Below, in pieces: positions 35,119 through 45,779 of a stretch of DNA of 64,000 nucleotides. Position 1 is the stretch's first letter. The number at the start of each line of letters is the position of its first letter. Under the pieces are notes generated by a model, which was not told the DNA's origin, ran no database searches, and was given only the letters and a program-made list of their open reading frames with translations. Source of the DNA: Bacillus sp. FJAT-18017 (GTDB lineage: Bacteria > Bacillota > Bacilli > Bacillales > Cytobacillaceae); the NCBI RefSeq assembly GCF_001278805.1, contig NZ_CP012602.1, forward strand, positions 4,617,501-4,681,500. The letters are read 5' to 3'. The translations under genes were made by a program, and so were the position numbers.

Positions 35119-35797
35119 TCCCTGGCACTCCTTCATTTTTAAAAGGATTTTTCCACTCCATGAGGACGGCGTAATTATGAGATTCTTCGTCCTCCAAATA
35201 ATTTTCCACCAATGCAACCGGCACACGCCCGCACCTTAGCAAGAACGAAACCACCGGATCCTTTAGTTCTCCGGCCATCACTGCTTCCAGGTACTTTGCT
35301 GGGTCCAACTCGGAGGACACCTTGTGATAGCCCGGCATCCGTGCTCCTCCGAGGAGACGGTCAGCACCTATTTCAATGACAACATGGTACATAGCCTGCA
35401 TCATCAATTTGCCAAGTCCAAGCTTCCGGTGCTGTGGACGGACGCTAATATCAACAATATACAGGGAGTTTCCATCCGGCTGATGATTTCGGATATAACC
35501 GCCATCGGTAATCTCCTCCCATGTATGCTCTGGCTTCGCCGGATCAAAATTGACGCGAAGGCCTGTCAACGATCCGGCAAGGACACCATCCACCTCTATG
35601 CAAAGGGCTCCTTCAGGAAAAAGTTCAACATGGTTGGAAAGCTGCTCCTTGTTCCACCAGAGCTCTTGAGGAAATGGCGGCGGGAAGCATTCGGACTGGA
35701 TATCTATTAGTCCTTCAAAATCCTCTTCTGTATAATTCCTGATGCAAACAGAAATTGGTTTATCATGCTGGTAGACAAAGAATTCGCTTTTGTACAT
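35108..35797 (-). CDS. GNAT family N-acetyltransferase, middle gene of the nitrilase operon
   Basis: A 229-residue GNAT protein with the core LCIEVDGVLAGSLTGLRV, the strand SLYIVDISVRPQHRKLGLGKLMM and the acetyl-CoA loop RKLGLGKLM. It begins four bases after the nitrilase gene ends and overlaps the next GNAT gene. Taken together with the nitrilase (291 residues) its size equals the fused GNAT-nitrilase protein YhcX of B. subtilis (about 513 residues by memory), so the pair may be the unfused version. Substrate unknown. Confidence 0.86.
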   Translation of the reverse strand: MYKSEFFVYQHDKPISVCIRNYTEEDFEGLIDIQSECFPPPFPQELWWNKEQLSNHVELFPEGALCIEVDGVLAGSLTGLRVNFDPAKPEHTWEEITDGGYIRNHQPDGNSLYIVDISVRPQHRKLGLGKLMMQAMYHVVIEIGADRLLGGARMPGYHKVSSELDPAKYLEAVMAGELKDPVVSFLLRCGRVPVALVENYLEDEESHNYAVLMEWKNPFKNEGVPGNGI

Positions 35798-35801
35798 GTG
35801 A

Positions 35802-36677
35802 TCACCCCTTGGATTCTAATTCTTCCCAATCTACGTACAGATCACTTCTACGATCTCTCCATGTTGTCACTGAACCACCTTTACGAACCTCATATAAAAG
35901 CTGAAGATCAAGGTCTGCCGTCACAATCATATCGTCATTTATTTCCCCTTCAACCTGTATACCCTTTGGCGGGAAAGGAATATCGTTAGGAGTAATGACA
36001 GCAGCCTGGCCAAAGTTCAGCCGCATAAAATCAACTGTCGGCAATGCCCCCACCGTACCTGTCAGGACTACATACACCTGATTCTCAATTGCACGGGCAT
36101 GGCTTGTGTAACGGACACGGTGGAAGCCATGCCTGTCATCGGTACATGATGGGCAGAAAATTACATCGGCCCCCTTTGCCTTCGCCATCCGAACGATCTC
36201 GGGAAATTCGATATCATAGCAGGTCAGAATCGCTATCTTACCCTTTTCCGTCTCGAAAATTTGGAAGCTGTCTCCCTTGGCCATGTTCCATTCGTGGACT
36301 TCGGTCGGTGTAATATGCAGCTTTGCCTGCTCGCCGATCCTGCCATCCGGATAAAATAAGTGGGCCGTATTGTACAGCTTGCCCCCCTTTTCTACAACAT
36401 GGGTGCCTCCAATAATGTGCATGCCGGTTTTCTTGGCAAATGATGTGAATAATTCGCGATATTGCTCGGTAAAGCCCGGCAGGTCGTTAATGGTGAGGGC
36501 TTTTCCATTGCCATCCCCAATCGACAACAACTGAGTCGTAAAGAATTCGGGGAACAGCAAGAATTCCGCTCCGAATTCCTCAGCGGTTTTTATATAATGC
36601 TCGCACTGAGCTGCAAATTCTTCAAAAGAAGAGATTGTATGCAGGTGGTACTGGACTGCAGAAACTCTTAATTTCAT
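35802..36677 (-). CDS. Carbon-nitrogen hydrolase (nitrilase superfamily)
   Basis: The 291-residue enzyme carries the nitrilase catalytic triad: Glu in LLFPEFFTTQ, Lys in AKLHITPTE and Cys in ILTCYDIEFPE. It begins MKLRVSAVQYHLHTISSF, which closely resembles the hydrolase half of B. subtilis YhcX. Members act as amidases on small amides. GGAGGTTTTTGG precedes the ATG. It is first in a three-gene operon with two acetyltransferases, suggesting linked acylation and amide hydrolysis of the same small molecule, an inference only. Confidence 0.9.
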   Translation of the reverse strand: MKLRVSAVQYHLHTISSFEEFAAQCEHYIKTAEEFGAEFLLFPEFFTTQLLSIGDGNGKALTINDLPGFTEQYRELFTSFAKKTGMHIIGGTHVVEKGGKLYNTAHLFYPDGRIGEQAKLHITPTEVHEWNMAKGDSFQIFETEKGKIAILTCYDIEFPEIVRMAKAKGADVIFCPSCTDDRHGFHRVRYTSHARAIENQVYVVLTGTVGALPTVDFMRLNFGQAAVITPNDIPFPPKGIQVEGEINDDMIVTADLDLQLLYEVRKGGSVTTWRDRRSDLYVDWEELESKG

Positions 36678-36870
36678 CCAAAAACCTCCTATTCATGGAA
36701 AACGTTATAGTAATTATTCACTATTCTGTCCTATAAGACAAGCGAGATGAATTCGTTTTCCTATTTACGAAAACTTAAGGCTGCCTTAAAGATCCGTTCA
36801 TATTGAGGGGGTATGATGAGATTGTAAAACACGGTAAAGCTGCAGTACTTTTTTGAGAGGAGAAATGTAG

Positions 36871-37503
36871 TTGAAAAAGACTATTCTCGTTCTGATTGCT
36901 GTATGCATGTTAAGTGGTTTTTATGATGGGAATCCCGGGTACGACGAGAAGAAAGCTGATTCTGAATTGCCATTGGCACAATCAACCGTTGATTCTGAGG
37001 ATAAACAGTCTGATTACCCGCCTTTTGAAAAACTGATAAATCCCGGAGATTCGGTGACAGGAGGTAAAGGAATGTTAACCATGCTAGCTGCTTCACCTGT
37101 TTATGATCTTTTCTTGCTCGGCGGCCTCGAATTTATTGTAAAAGATGTAAAGCTTATGGAGTTTAAACCTTTACGGAAGGAAGACGGCGCCCCTGCCAGC
37201 GAACTGATTTTTATCAAAATTGATGTTGAACTCGTTAACCAGAATCCATTTCCAGTGAACTTTAATCCGATTGAAAAACTCACCGTAAATGGCAGGCCAT
37301 TACTTCAGAAAACTGAGCTGCTTCATGAAAATATGGATGGCATGATAGGCGGCGGTGAAACAAAGACAGGCAGTATCGGATACTTACTCCCAGCCGCGCC
37401 CTCCTATTCAATAGCAGCCGCGACTAGCAGCGTTACCGATATGGATGATAAAAAAATAACCAAGGCCGCCTCATTCAAAGTCGTTCTGAATCGGCAGCCT
37501 TAG
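36871..37503 (+). CDS. Secreted or surface protein, DUF4352-like
   Basis: A 210-residue protein with an N-terminal hydrophobic signal (KKTILVLIAVCMLSGF) but no proper lipobox cysteine after it, followed by an acidic linker (residues about 25-55) and a domain with FIKIDVELVNQNPFPVNFNPIEKLTVNG, the beta-sandwich style of DUF4352 proteins. Start is TTG 36871 behind GAGAGGAGAAATG. The function is unknown. It is convergent with argH, only two bases away, and no terminator hairpin is visible between them. Confidence 0.7.
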   Translation: MKKTILVLIAVCMLSGFYDGNPGYDEKKADSELPLAQSTVDSEDKQSDYPPFEKLINPGDSVTGGKGMLTMLAASPVYDLFLLGGLEFIVKDVKLMEFKPLRKEDGAPASELIFIKIDVELVNQNPFPVNFNPIEKLTVNGRPLLQKTELLHENMDGMIGGGETKTGSIGYLLPAAPSYSIAAATSSVTDMDDKKITKAASFKVVLNRQP

Positions 37504-37505
37504 GC

Positions 37506-38882
37506 TTAATAGGAAAGATGATTTTCAGCTAGGACAATTTGTTTTGCGACCTGCTCAGGGGAAGTCCCCCCGTAGCTGTTCCTTGCACCAGCAACATGCT
37601 CTGGCATTAGGATTTTATAAATATCACCAAGAAACAACTCGCTAAATTCCCTATATTCTTCAATACTTAAATCTAATAAATACTTTTTATTTTGAATGCA
37701 ATAAAGGACAATTTTTCCGATAACCTCATGCGCCTGGCGGAACGGCATTCCTTTCGTCACAAGATAATCGGCAATATCCGTTGCATTTGAGAAATCTTCG
37801 TTTAGAGCCTTCCTCATTACCTCTTGATTGACTGTCATTGTCTCTATCATCGGTGCTAAAAGCTGGAGTGATCCTTCCAGCGTTTCAACTGTATCAAACA
37901 TGCCTTCCTTGTCTTCCTGCAAATCTTTGTTATAAGCCAGCGGCAAGCCTTTCATAACAGTAAGCAGCCCGATAAAATTCCCATACACCCTGCCTGTCTT
38001 GCCGCGCAAGAGCTCAGGAACGTCAGGGTTCTTTTTTTGCGGCATAATGCTTGAACCTGTACAAAAGGAATCATCCAATTCGATGAATCTGAATTCCTGG
38101 CTTGACCAAGTAATGAATTCCTCTGCCATGCGGGAAATATGCGTCATAATGATTGAACCAATCGACAGGAATTCCAGAATAAAGTCCCTGTCACTGACTG
38201 CATCCATGCTATTTGGGTAGATCGTATCAAAACCAAGCAATTCAGCTGTTCTTTCGCGATCGATTGGGAAAGTGGTCCCTGCCAGGGCGCCTGCGCCAAG
38301 CGGCAGCCAATTCACTCGTTTAAGGCTGTCCTGCAGCCTTTGTTTATCTCTTTCAAACATCCAGAAATAGGCCATTAAATGATGCGCGAATGATACAGGC
38401 TGCGCACGCTGGAGATGTGTATAGCCCGGGATAAGCGTATTTATATGCTCCTTGGCTTTTTTAATAAGAGCTTCCTGGACTCCTACTAATAATTCAATGA
38501 GGCTTTCCGTTTTATTCCTGAGATAAAGATGCATATCGGTTGCTACCTGGTCATTCCGGCTCCTTCCGGTATGAAGCTTGCCCCCAACCGGTCCAATCAG
38601 TTCAATCAATTTCTTCTCAATATTCATATGAATATCTTCATCTTCTACAAGAAACTCAATTTCATTGTTTATGGCCATTTGCTTAATATGCTCGAGCCCT
38701 GCTATTATTTTTTCAACATCCTCAATCGGGATAATCCCGCATTCACCAAGCATTCTGGCATGCGCCAGGCTTCCTTCGATATCCTCCATGACCAGTTTTT
38801 GATCAAACGATATTGAAGCTGTAAATTCTTCTACCAGCCTGTTCGTTTCTTTTGTAAAACGGCCGCCCCATAGCTTAGACAT
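37506..38882 (-). CDS. argH: Argininosuccinate lyase
   Basis: This 458-residue enzyme splits argininosuccinate into arginine and fumarate, the last step of the pathway. It starts [18 protein letters not shown] and contains [26 protein letters not shown] and the fumarase/aspartase superfamily signature [25 protein letters not shown] precedes the ATG. It is the final gene of the arginine cluster, 152 bases downstream of argG. That gap holds two hairpins. Confidence 0.96.
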   Translation of the reverse strand: MSKLWGGRFTKETNRLVEEFTASISFDQKLVMEDIEGSLAHARMLGECGIIPIEDVEKIIAGLEHIKQMAINNEIEFLVEDEDIHMNIEKKLIELIGPVGGKLHTGRSRNDQVATDMHLYLRNKTESLIELLVGVQEALIKKAKEHINTLIPGYTHLQRAQPVSFAHHLMAYFWMFERDKQRLQDSLKRVNWLPLGAGALAGTTFPIDRERTAELLGFDTIYPNSMDAVSDRDFILEFLSIGSIIMTHISRMAEEFITWSSQEFRFIELDDSFCTGSSIMPQKKNPDVPELLRGKTGRVYGNFIGLLTVMKGLPLAYNKDLQEDKEGMFDTVETLEGSLQLLAPMIETMTVNQEVMRKALNEDFSNATDIADYLVTKGMPFRQAHEVIGKIVLYCIQNKKYLLDLSIEEYREFSELFLGDIYKILMPEHVAGARNSYGGTSPEQVAKQIVLAENHLSY

Positions 38883-38908
38883 TGTCTTCCCTCCTCTAAA
38901 GCAAAAGA

Positions 38909-38975
38909 CTTCCCAGATGTTTTTTGGGGAAGCCCTAAATTAAGCGAGTTCGAAAGCGGGTTTCGAATCACTCGC
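38909..38975 (-). other. Two hairpins in the argG-argH gap
   Basis: GCGAG.TTCGAAA..TTTCGAA..CTCGC (38944-38975) is a strong inverted repeat. CTTCCC/GGGAAG (38909-38932), followed on the minus strand by TCTTTTGCTTT, looks like a weak terminator. Together they could lower argH relative to argG or protect an mRNA end. Their function is not known. Confidence 0.5.
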
Positions 38976-39034
38976 AACAGTTACGAATGTTTCCCAACCA
39001 GCTTCCGAACTGCTAGAAACCGATTAAACTATCA

Positions 39035-40246
39035 CTATTTAAATACACTTTGCTTGCTGTTTACTTCCGAAAACACCTTAGTTGGGAGGCCCCATATTTT
39101 AATAAAGCCTTCTGCAGCGAGGTGGTCAAAGGCATCTCCCTTCGAGTAAGTCGCAAGCTGTTCATTATAAAGGCTGTGCGGTGATTTGCGTCCGACTGTC
39201 ATATGTGTACCCTTATGAAGCTTTACACGGATGGTTCCGGTTACGACTTCCTGTGTCTGGTCAACAAAAGCATCCAGGGCAGCTTTAAGAGGTGAGTACC
39301 AGAGGCCCTCATAAACAATTTTGGCCATCTGCTGGTCTACCTGTGTTTTAAATTGGGTAACCTCACGAGGCAATGTTAAAAATTCCAGCTCTTTATGTGC
39401 CTGGATTAAAATGAGAGCGGCCGGGTTTTCGTATACCTCACGGGATTTAATCCCTACGAGACGGTTTTCGATATGGTCAATCCTGCCGATACCGTGCTTG
39501 CCGCCAAGTTCATTAAGCTTTTCAATCAGCTCAACCAACGGGAGATCCTCCCCATTTAAGCCAGTCGGCACACCTTTTACAAAATCAATTTCGACGTATT
39601 CAGGTGCATCCGGAGCCAGTTCAATTGGATTCGTCCAATCAAAGGCGGCTTCAGGCGCTTCTGCCCACGGATCCTCAAGCACTCCTGCTTCACAGGCGCG
39701 CCCCCAAATATTTGCATCTATTGAGAATGGATTATCGAGGTCAACCGGAATTGGAATACCGTTTTCTTCGGCATACTTGATTTCCTCATCCCTTGTCATC
39801 CCCCACTCGCGTACAGGAGCAATAACCTTCAGGTTTGGATTTAACGCCTGGATGGAAACCTCGAAACGGACCTGGTCATTGCCTTTTCCAGTACAGCCAT
39901 GGGCAACCGCAACCGCGCCTTCCTTTTCTGCCACCTCGACAAGAAGCTTTGAAATAAGCGGTCGGGATAGCGCTGAAGACAGTGGGTATTTCCCTTCGTA
40001 TAGGCAATTGGCCTTTAGGGCCGGAACAATGTATTCCTTTGCCAGAAGCTCTTTTGCATCTACCATATACGCTTTAATGGCGCCTACATTTAACGCTTTC
40101 GTGCGGATTGCCTCGAGATCCTTACCCTCTCCGACATCCAGGCCGAGAGCGATGACGTCGTAGCCATATTTTTCTTGAATCCACTTTACTGAAACTGATG
40201 TATCAAGCCCGCCGGAATAGGCGAGTACAATTTTCCCCTTAGACAT
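39035..40246 (-). CDS. argG: Argininosuccinate synthase
   Basis: The 403-residue ATP-dependent ligase joins citrulline and aspartate. It begins [18 protein letters not shown], the ATP pyrophosphatase P-loop, and continues with [31 protein letters not shown] and [18 protein letters not shown]. Length is standard and AGGTGGATTC precedes the ATG. It is separated from argF by 216 bases containing a 21-bp-period repeat array, so it may have its own promoter or be read from argC. Confidence 0.97.
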   Translation of the reverse strand: MSKGKIVLAYSGGLDTSVSVKWIQEKYGYDVIALGLDVGEGKDLEAIRTKALNVGAIKAYMVDAKELLAKEYIVPALKANCLYEGKYPLSSALSRPLISKLLVEVAEKEGAVAVAHGCTGKGNDQVRFEVSIQALNPNLKVIAPVREWGMTRDEEIKYAEENGIPIPVDLDNPFSIDANIWGRACEAGVLEDPWAEAPEAAFDWTNPIELAPDAPEYVEIDFVKGVPTGLNGEDLPLVELIEKLNELGGKHGIGRIDHIENRLVGIKSREVYENPAALILIQAHKELEFLTLPREVTQFKTQVDQQMAKIVYEGLWYSPLKAALDAFVDQTQEVVTGTIRVKLHKGTHMTVGRKSPHSLYNEQLATYSKGDAFDHLAAEGFIKIWGLPTKVFSEVNSKQSVFK

Positions 40247-40310
40247 GAATCCACCTCATTTTTTAGATTGGGCTGCTTTCTTGGTCGAGTCTACAATTGT
40301 GAACTTTTCC

Positions 40311-40430
40311 GATATATTTGTGAACACGGGTGATAAAATCGTGAAACTGTACGATATATTTTTGGAACTGGTCGATAAAATCGAAATAGTGACTTGATAT
40401 ACTTGTGAACATGACCGATATATTTACTGC
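40311..40430. repeat. Degenerate 21-bp tandem repeat array upstream of argG
   Basis: Six units begin GATATATTTG, GATAAAATCG, GATATATTTT, GATAAAATCG, GATATACTTG, GATATATTTA at steps of 21, 21, 21, 22 and 21 bases. Two alternating forms (GATATATTT and GATAAAATCG) can be told apart. The array lies in the argF-argG gap. Confidence 0.8.
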
Positions 40431-40462
40431 TTCAAAGGTAAGACACCTAAAGTAAGACGAGT

Positions 40463-41434
40463 TTAATCTTCCATCAGCGCTTTCAGGATTGCTTTCTGGG
40501 CATGAAGCCTGTTTTCGGCTTCGTCAAACACAACCGAATGCGGTCCATCAATGATTCCAGCGCTTACTTCCTCACCGCGATGTGCCGGCAAGCAGTGCAG
40601 GAACAAAAAATCGTTTTTCGCTAATGAACAGAGCTCTTCATTCACCTGGAAGGAGGAGAATGCGGCAAACCTTTCCTCCGCCTCGCCTTCCATTCCCATA
40701 CTGGCCCAAACATCTGTGACAACAACATCAGCACCGCTAATTGCTTCAGATGGGTCATTTGTTAAGATGATACTACTGCCAGTCCCCTTAGCACCCTCTT
40801 TCGCCAGGGACACTATTGCCTGATTGGGCTCATATCCTTTAGGGTTTGCGATTCTGACATTCATGCCTACCTTAACTGCCCCTTCAAGAAGTGAATGAGC
40901 CATATTGTTATTTCCATCTCCTACATAACAAAGCTTGAGCCCTTTCAATTTCCCTTTATGCTCAAGAATTGTAAGGAGGTCAGCCAGCACTTGTGCTGGA
41001 TGATGCAGGGTTGTTAACCCATTAATGACAGGAACAGTGGAAGCGGCGGCAAATTCTTCAATGCGTTCATCGCCAAAAGTCCTGATCATAATTCCGTCTA
41101 CATACCTGGACAATACCTTTGCAGTATCGGCAATCGTTTCACCGCGGCCAAGCTGGATATCTTTTGTGCTTAGGAAAATCGCATGGCCTCCAAGCTGGAG
41201 CATCCCGACTTCGAAGGACACTCTTGTCCGGGTGGACGATTTTTCAAATATCATCCCTAGTACTTTTCCATTTAAATGAGGTTGCGCCTTCCCTTGTTTT
41301 TGGGATTTTTTCAATTGAACTGCCGTTTCAAGAAGCCAGTAAATTTCTTCCGTTGTAAAATCGGCAAGCTTCAAAAAGTGTCTTCCTTTTAAAGTGGGCA
41401 CGATGGCTTTGCCCTGCCCAATTGCTTTTATCAT
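40463..41434 (-). CDS. argF: Ornithine carbamoyltransferase
   Basis: The 323-residue enzyme makes citrulline from ornithine and carbamoyl phosphate. The carbamoyl phosphate motif FEKSSTRTRVSFE, the HHPAQVLAD loop and the ornithine motif FLHCLPAHRGEEV are all intact. GGAGGGGTTTCAAAC lies before the ATG. It follows carB by 21 bases, so the carbamoyl phosphate made by CarAB is produced next to its user. Confidence 0.97.
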   Translation of the reverse strand: MIKAIGQGKAIVPTLKGRHFLKLADFTTEEIYWLLETAVQLKKSQKQGKAQPHLNGKVLGMIFEKSSTRTRVSFEVGMLQLGGHAIFLSTKDIQLGRGETIADTAKVLSRYVDGIMIRTFGDERIEEFAAASTVPVINGLTTLHHPAQVLADLLTILEHKGKLKGLKLCYVGDGNNNMAHSLLEGAVKVGMNVRIANPKGYEPNQAIVSLAKEGAKGTGSSIILTNDPSEAISGADVVVTDVWASMGMEGEAEERFAAFSSFQVNEELCSLAKNDFLFLHCLPAHRGEEVSAGIIDGPHSVVFDEAENRLHAQKAILKALMED

Positions 41435-41455
41435 GTTTGAAACCCCTCCTAGCAG

Positions 41456-44400
41456 TTAGTTTGCGATTATTTCATCCTTTAAAACATGGAGGTCCTGGAT
41501 TGTTCGGACAGCAGTACCTGAAGCTTCCTGTTTTAATTTGATGAACGTGGCCAACGTATCCATATGTGTAAAACACGGAAGGTTATAGCGAACTGCAAGC
41601 TGCCTTAAAATAAAGCCGAATGTCCCCGGCCTGCGTCCCTGTGTCGGAATATTGACAACCATATCTATCTTCCCTTCCCGGAACAATTGTTCAAGGTTAG
41701 TAATATCCGAGGAAAAAGAATTTGCGTAAACCCCATTTTCATTTAGAAACTGTGCAGTACCTTCGGTTGCTAAAATGGCTGCACCCTTTTCACAAAGGTT
41801 CGTAATTGCAGTAAGGATTTCTCCTTTATCTCGATCCGGCACTGAGCAAAGAACTGTTTTCCCTTCCATATCGATAGAACGTCTTCCATGTTTGAACGCC
41901 TTTGATAATGCCTCGGAAAAGGTTAGTCCAAGCCCCAGCGCCTCACCAGTTGACTTCATTTCCGGCCCAAGTACCGGGTCGACTCCTTTTAGCTTACTAT
42001 TTGAGAAGACAGGGGCTTTTACCGTAAAATATGGCGGTTCGTCAAGCAGGCCACACTCGGAATGAATCTCGGATAATGGCAGTCCCAGCTGAACCTGCGC
42101 TGCCCATTCAATCAAAGGTATTCCAGTTACTTTACTGATTATCGGCACGGTCCTTGATGCCCTTGGATTAACTTCGAGCACAAAGACTGTGCCCTCATGG
42201 ATGACGAATTGGATATTCATGATACCAATGACCGGAAGTGATTGGGCTATTTGCGTTGCATACTCAACCATAGTCTGTTTCATTACCGAATCGATAGTCA
42301 TAGGCGGAAAAACTGAAAGGCTATCGCCAGAATGCACACCTGCTTTTTCAAGATGTTCAAAGATTCCCGGAACTAAGATCGTTTGGCCGTCTGAAATGAT
42401 ATCCATTTCACATTCCATGCCCGGAAGGAACCGATCAACGAGAAGCGGCCACATTTGTGAATCCGTTTCATCAAGGGTCGCCAAATAAATTTCCAGATCT
42501 TCTTCCCGGTAGAAAGTGAACATTGACTGCCCTCCGATTACATATGAAGGCCGGACAAGAACCGGATAGCCTATTCCCTGTGCAGCTTGAAGGGCATCCC
42601 TGGCGTCGCTGGCTATTTTCCCATCAATGTGAGGGATATTAAGCTCTTTAAGCAGTTTGTAGAATTCATCGCGATCTTCTAGACGATCGATACTGATGAC
42701 ATCAGTTCCAAGAATGTTGATCCCCGCTGCCTCCAAATCCTTGGCAAGATTGATCGCTGTTTGGCCTCCAAATTGGAGCATAACTCCTTCAACTGCCTCT
42801 TTTTCAATCACATTCATAATGTCTTCAAAAGCAAGAGGCTCAAAATATAGGCGATCAGCAATAGAGTAATCAGTGCTGACGGTTTCAGGATTATTATTGA
42901 TAACAATCGCTTTATATCCTAATTTTTTCAAGGCCAAGGCTGCATGGACAGAACAATAATCGAATTCAATTCCCTGACCAATCCGGATTGGGCCCGAACC
43001 TATGACGGCCATTTTCTTTCCTTCTCCTATCCCAGCTTCGTCTCCTCCAGCCCAGGTTGAATAATAGTAAGGAGTTACTGCATCAAATTCAGCAGAACAT
43101 GTATCAACCATCTTATAACCAGGTGAGATGCCGAGTTCTTTCCACTTTTTCCTTACTTCTGTTTCTGCAATTCCAAAAGCGGCGGCAATAAGCCTGTCGG
43201 ATATATTGATTCGCTTAGCCTCTTTTAAGAGCTTGGCTGGGATTGTATCCCATTCAAAGGACGAAAGCTCTTTTTCCACTTGGACAATTGCTTCGAGTTT
43301 GTGCAGAAACCATAAATCGATCTGCGTCAGACCATGAATCGTTTCCACTGTCACCCCCCGATGCAAGGCTTCTGATATAGCAAAAAGCCGCATGTCATTA
43401 GGTGTTATGATAAGATGTTCAAGCTCGGCCTCCGCAAGATTAGCAAACATCCCTGTCTTTAAACCCCATGCCTTTATTTCCAGTGAACGGATTGCCTTAT
43501 TCAGTGCACCCTCAAAGCTCCGGTCTATGGCCATCACTTCACCTGTTGCCTTCATTTGCGTGCCTAGTGTTCGGTCCGCTTCAGGGAATTTATCAAACGG
43601 AAAACGCGGCAGTTTTACAACTAGGTAATCAATTGCTGGCTCAAAGGAGGCAAACGTGTTCCCAGTAATCGGGTTAAGGATTTCATCAAGGTGATAACCT
43701 ACCGAGCATTTAGCCGCAATTCTGGCAATTGGATACCCGGTTGCTTTCGACGCCAAAGCTGAAGACCTGCTGACCCTTGGATTAACCTCGATGATGAAAT
43801 AATCATTGGACTTTGGATGGAGGGCAAATTGAATATTACAGCCTCCGATAACACCGAGCTCGCGGATGACTTTAATCGAAGCGTCCCTTAAAAGCTGGTA
43901 TTGCACATCGTTCAATGTCTGTGAAGGTGCGACAACAATTGAATCACCTGTATGGACCCCTACCGGATCAAAGTTTTCCATGTTGCATACAATAATGCAC
44001 GTATCATTGGCATCGCGCATCACTTCGTACTCAATTTCCTTCCAGCCTTTAATGCTTCGTTCAACGAGCACCTGGTTGATCGGACTTGCGGAAAGACCTT
44101 TTTTCAGGACACCTTCAAGTTCATCTTCCGTCTCGGCAAATCCCCCGCCGTCTCCTCCTAATGTATAAGCAGGGCGAATGATCACCGGAAGGCCAATCTT
44201 TTTCGCAAACGCAACCCCTTCATCCACACTATGGATGATTTCTGATTCCGGTACGGGCTCACCGATTGAAAGCATAAGGCTCCGGAATCGTTCTCGGTCT
44301 TCCCCGTTCTTGATTGATTCTACTGATGTCCCCAGCAATTCCACATTATATTTCTCAAGAATTCCCTGCTCATAGAGTTCTACAGCAAGATTCAATCCTG

Positions 44401-44680
44401 TCTGTCCGCCAAGGGTGCCTATAATTCCATCCGGTTTTTCTTTTTGGATGATTTGTTCAAGTGTTTCCACTGTTAGCGGTTCAATATATACTTTGTCTGC
44501 GACTGTTTCATCTGTCATAATTGTTGCCGGGTTATTATTGACAAGAACGACTTCGATTCCCTCTTCCTTAAGGGCAATGCACGCCTGGGTGCCGGCATAA
44601 TCAAATTCAGCTGCCTGGCCGATGACGATCGGACCGGACCCAATCACCATTACCTTTCTTAAATGGCTACGAAATGGCAT
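41456..44680 (-). CDS. carB: Carbamoyl-phosphate synthase large subunit (arginine cluster)
   Basis: The 1074-residue subunit has the two homologous ATP-grasp halves, each with a GSGPI.IGQ..EFDY start (residues about 13 and 560) and NVEVNPR-type motifs ([20 protein letters not shown] and [20 protein letters not shown]), and a C-terminal MGS-like allosteric domain. With CarA it makes carbamoyl phosphate from glutamine-derived ammonia, bicarbonate and two ATP. Its start overlaps the end of carA by 14 bases. The cluster position marks it as the arginine isozyme rather than the pyrimidine one, although its length is closer to what I recall for PyrAB. Confidence 0.96.
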   Translation of the reverse strand: MPFRSHLRKVMVIGSGPIVIGQAAEFDYAGTQACIALKEEGIEVVLVNNNPATIMTDETVADKVYIEPLTVETLEQIIQKEKPDGIIGTLGGQTGLNLAVELYEQGILEKYNVELLGTSVESIKNGEDRERFRSLMLSIGEPVPESEIIHSVDEGVAFAKKIGLPVIIRPAYTLGGDGGGFAETEDELEGVLKKGLSASPINQVLVERSIKGWKEIEYEVMRDANDTCIIVCNMENFDPVGVHTGDSIVVAPSQTLNDVQYQLLRDASIKVIRELGVIGGCNIQFALHPKSNDYFIIEVNPRVSRSSALASKATGYPIARIAAKCSVGYHLDEILNPITGNTFASFEPAIDYLVVKLPRFPFDKFPEADRTLGTQMKATGEVMAIDRSFEGALNKAIRSLEIKAWGLKTGMFANLAEAELEHLIITPNDMRLFAISEALHRGVTVETIHGLTQIDLWFLHKLEAIVQVEKELSSFEWDTIPAKLLKEAKRINISDRLIAAAFGIAETEVRKKWKELGISPGYKMVDTCSAEFDAVTPYYYSTWAGGDEAGIGEGKKMAVIGSGPIRIGQGIEFDYCSVHAALALKKLGYKAIVINNNPETVSTDYSIADRLYFEPLAFEDIMNVIEKEAVEGVMLQFGGQTAINLAKDLEAAGINILGTDVISIDRLEDRDEFYKLLKELNIPHIDGKIASDARDALQAAQGIGYPVLVRPSYVIGGQSMFTFYREEDLEIYLATLDETDSQMWPLLVDRFLPGMECEMDIISDGQTILVPGIFEHLEKAGVHSGDSLSVFPPMTIDSVMKQTMVEYATQIAQSLPVIGIMNIQFVIHEGTVFVLEVNPRASRTVPIISKVTGIPLIEWAAQVQLGLPLSEIHSECGLLDEPPYFTVKAPVFSNSKLKGVDPVLGPEMKSTGEALGLGLTFSEALSKAFKHGRRSIDMEGKTVLCSVPDRDKGEILTAITNLCEKGAAILATEGTAQFLNENGVYANSFSSDITNLEQLFREGKIDMVVNIPTQGRRPGTFGFILRQLAVRYNLPCFTHMDTLATFIKLKQEASGTAVRTIQDLHVLKDEIIAN

Positions 44681-45749
44681 AACGGGTTTCCCCCATACTT
44701 TTCAGGCTGCCGACAAAGTCTTCAAGAATATGAAGGGTATCACGTGGTCCAGGATGAGCCTCGGGATGGAATTGGACAGTCGAAATTGAAAACTTCAGAT
44801 GCTGCAAACCTTCAATTGATTGGTCATTCACATTCCGGTACGTAACCTCAAATTCGTTTTGGTCAACCGTACCATCGACGACTACGTAGCCATGATTTTG
44901 TGATGTGATTTTTACCTTTCCAGTGGAAAGCTCTTTAACCGGGTGATTCGCCCCCCTGTGTCCATATGGCAATTTCTCTGTTTTTGCCCCGAATGCTAAT
45001 GCGATTAGCTGGTGGCCGAGACATATGCCCAGTGTTGGATAAGCGGTGGCGATTTTTTTAATTTCTGGGAAAAGCTCTTTCAGTTCCATTGGATCACCAG
45101 GGCCATTGCTTAATAAAACTGCATCTGGTGATAATTGCTTTATCTCTTCTAGCTTCGTTTTGTAAGGTACGATTGTGACCGTACAATTTCGCCCGAGCAG
45201 GAAGTTTAGGATTGATTTTTTAAAACCGTAATCTATTAAGACGACGTGTGGTCCGTTTTTCTTATAAGTCAGTGGTTGTTTTACAGAAACCTTTTCAACC
45301 CAGCCTGAAATAGTTTGTTTGCATTCCAGCTCCGCCCATGATGCCTTCCTGTTGGATATGACCCCTTTTACAGTTCCTATCCCGCGGATTTTTTTGACAA
45401 GTGCCCTTGTATCAACACCGGCAAGCCCTGGCACGCCGGCTTGCTCAAGTTTTTCCGAAAACCCGCTGATAGACTGAAAATGGCTTGGCGTTTCACAAGC
45501 GTCACTGATGATAACACCTGCCAACGAAGGCATGATACTTTCATCATCAAGGGCATTTACCCCATAATTTCCGATTGCCGGATAGCAGAACGTGATAATT
45601 TGCCCCGCATAGGAAGGGTCCGAGATAATTTCCTGATAGCCGGTCATGCCGGTGTTGAAAACAACTTCCCCGCTGGAACCCTTGAATTTGCCTATCAGGA
45701 ATCCTTCAAAGATGTCGCCGGTTTCCAGAATGAGAAATCCCTTTTCCAA
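44667..45749 (-). CDS. carA: Carbamoyl-phosphate synthase small (glutaminase) subunit
   Basis: The roughly 360-residue subunit delivers ammonia from glutamine to CarB. The amidotransferase triad is visible: Cys in [14 protein letters not shown], and His and Glu in [13 protein letters not shown]; the N-terminal domain has [20 protein letters not shown]. The start is uncertain. I take TTG 45749 ([11 protein letters not shown]) because AAGGGG lies eight bases before it; a GTG at 45758 overlaps that ribosome site. It lies between argD and carB. Confidence 0.95.
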   Translation of the reverse strand: MEKGFLILETGDIFEGFLIGKFKGSSGEVVFNTGMTGYQEIISDPSYAGQIITFCYPAIGNYGVNALDDESIMPSLAGVIISDACETPSHFQSISGFSEKLEQAGVPGLAGVDTRALVKKIRGIGTVKGVISNRKASWAELECKQTISGWVEKVSVKQPLTYKKNGPHVVLIDYGFKKSILNFLLGRNCTVTIVPYKTKLEEIKQLSPDAVLLSNGPGDPMELKELFPEIKKIATAYPTLGICLGHQLIALAFGAKTEKLPYGHRGANHPVKELSTGKVKITSQNHGYVVVDGTVDQNEFEVTYRNVNDQSIEGLQHLKFSISTVQFHPEAHPGPRDTLHILEDFVGSLKSMGETRYAIS

Positions 45750-45779
45750 ACAAACCACCCCTTCATCAAAAAAGCTTAT

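Noticed and set aside
40311..40430. CRISPR array
   Set aside because: Units are degenerate, contiguous and only 21 bases, with no spacers and no cas genes nearby. The same holds for the 50- and 52-bp repeats.
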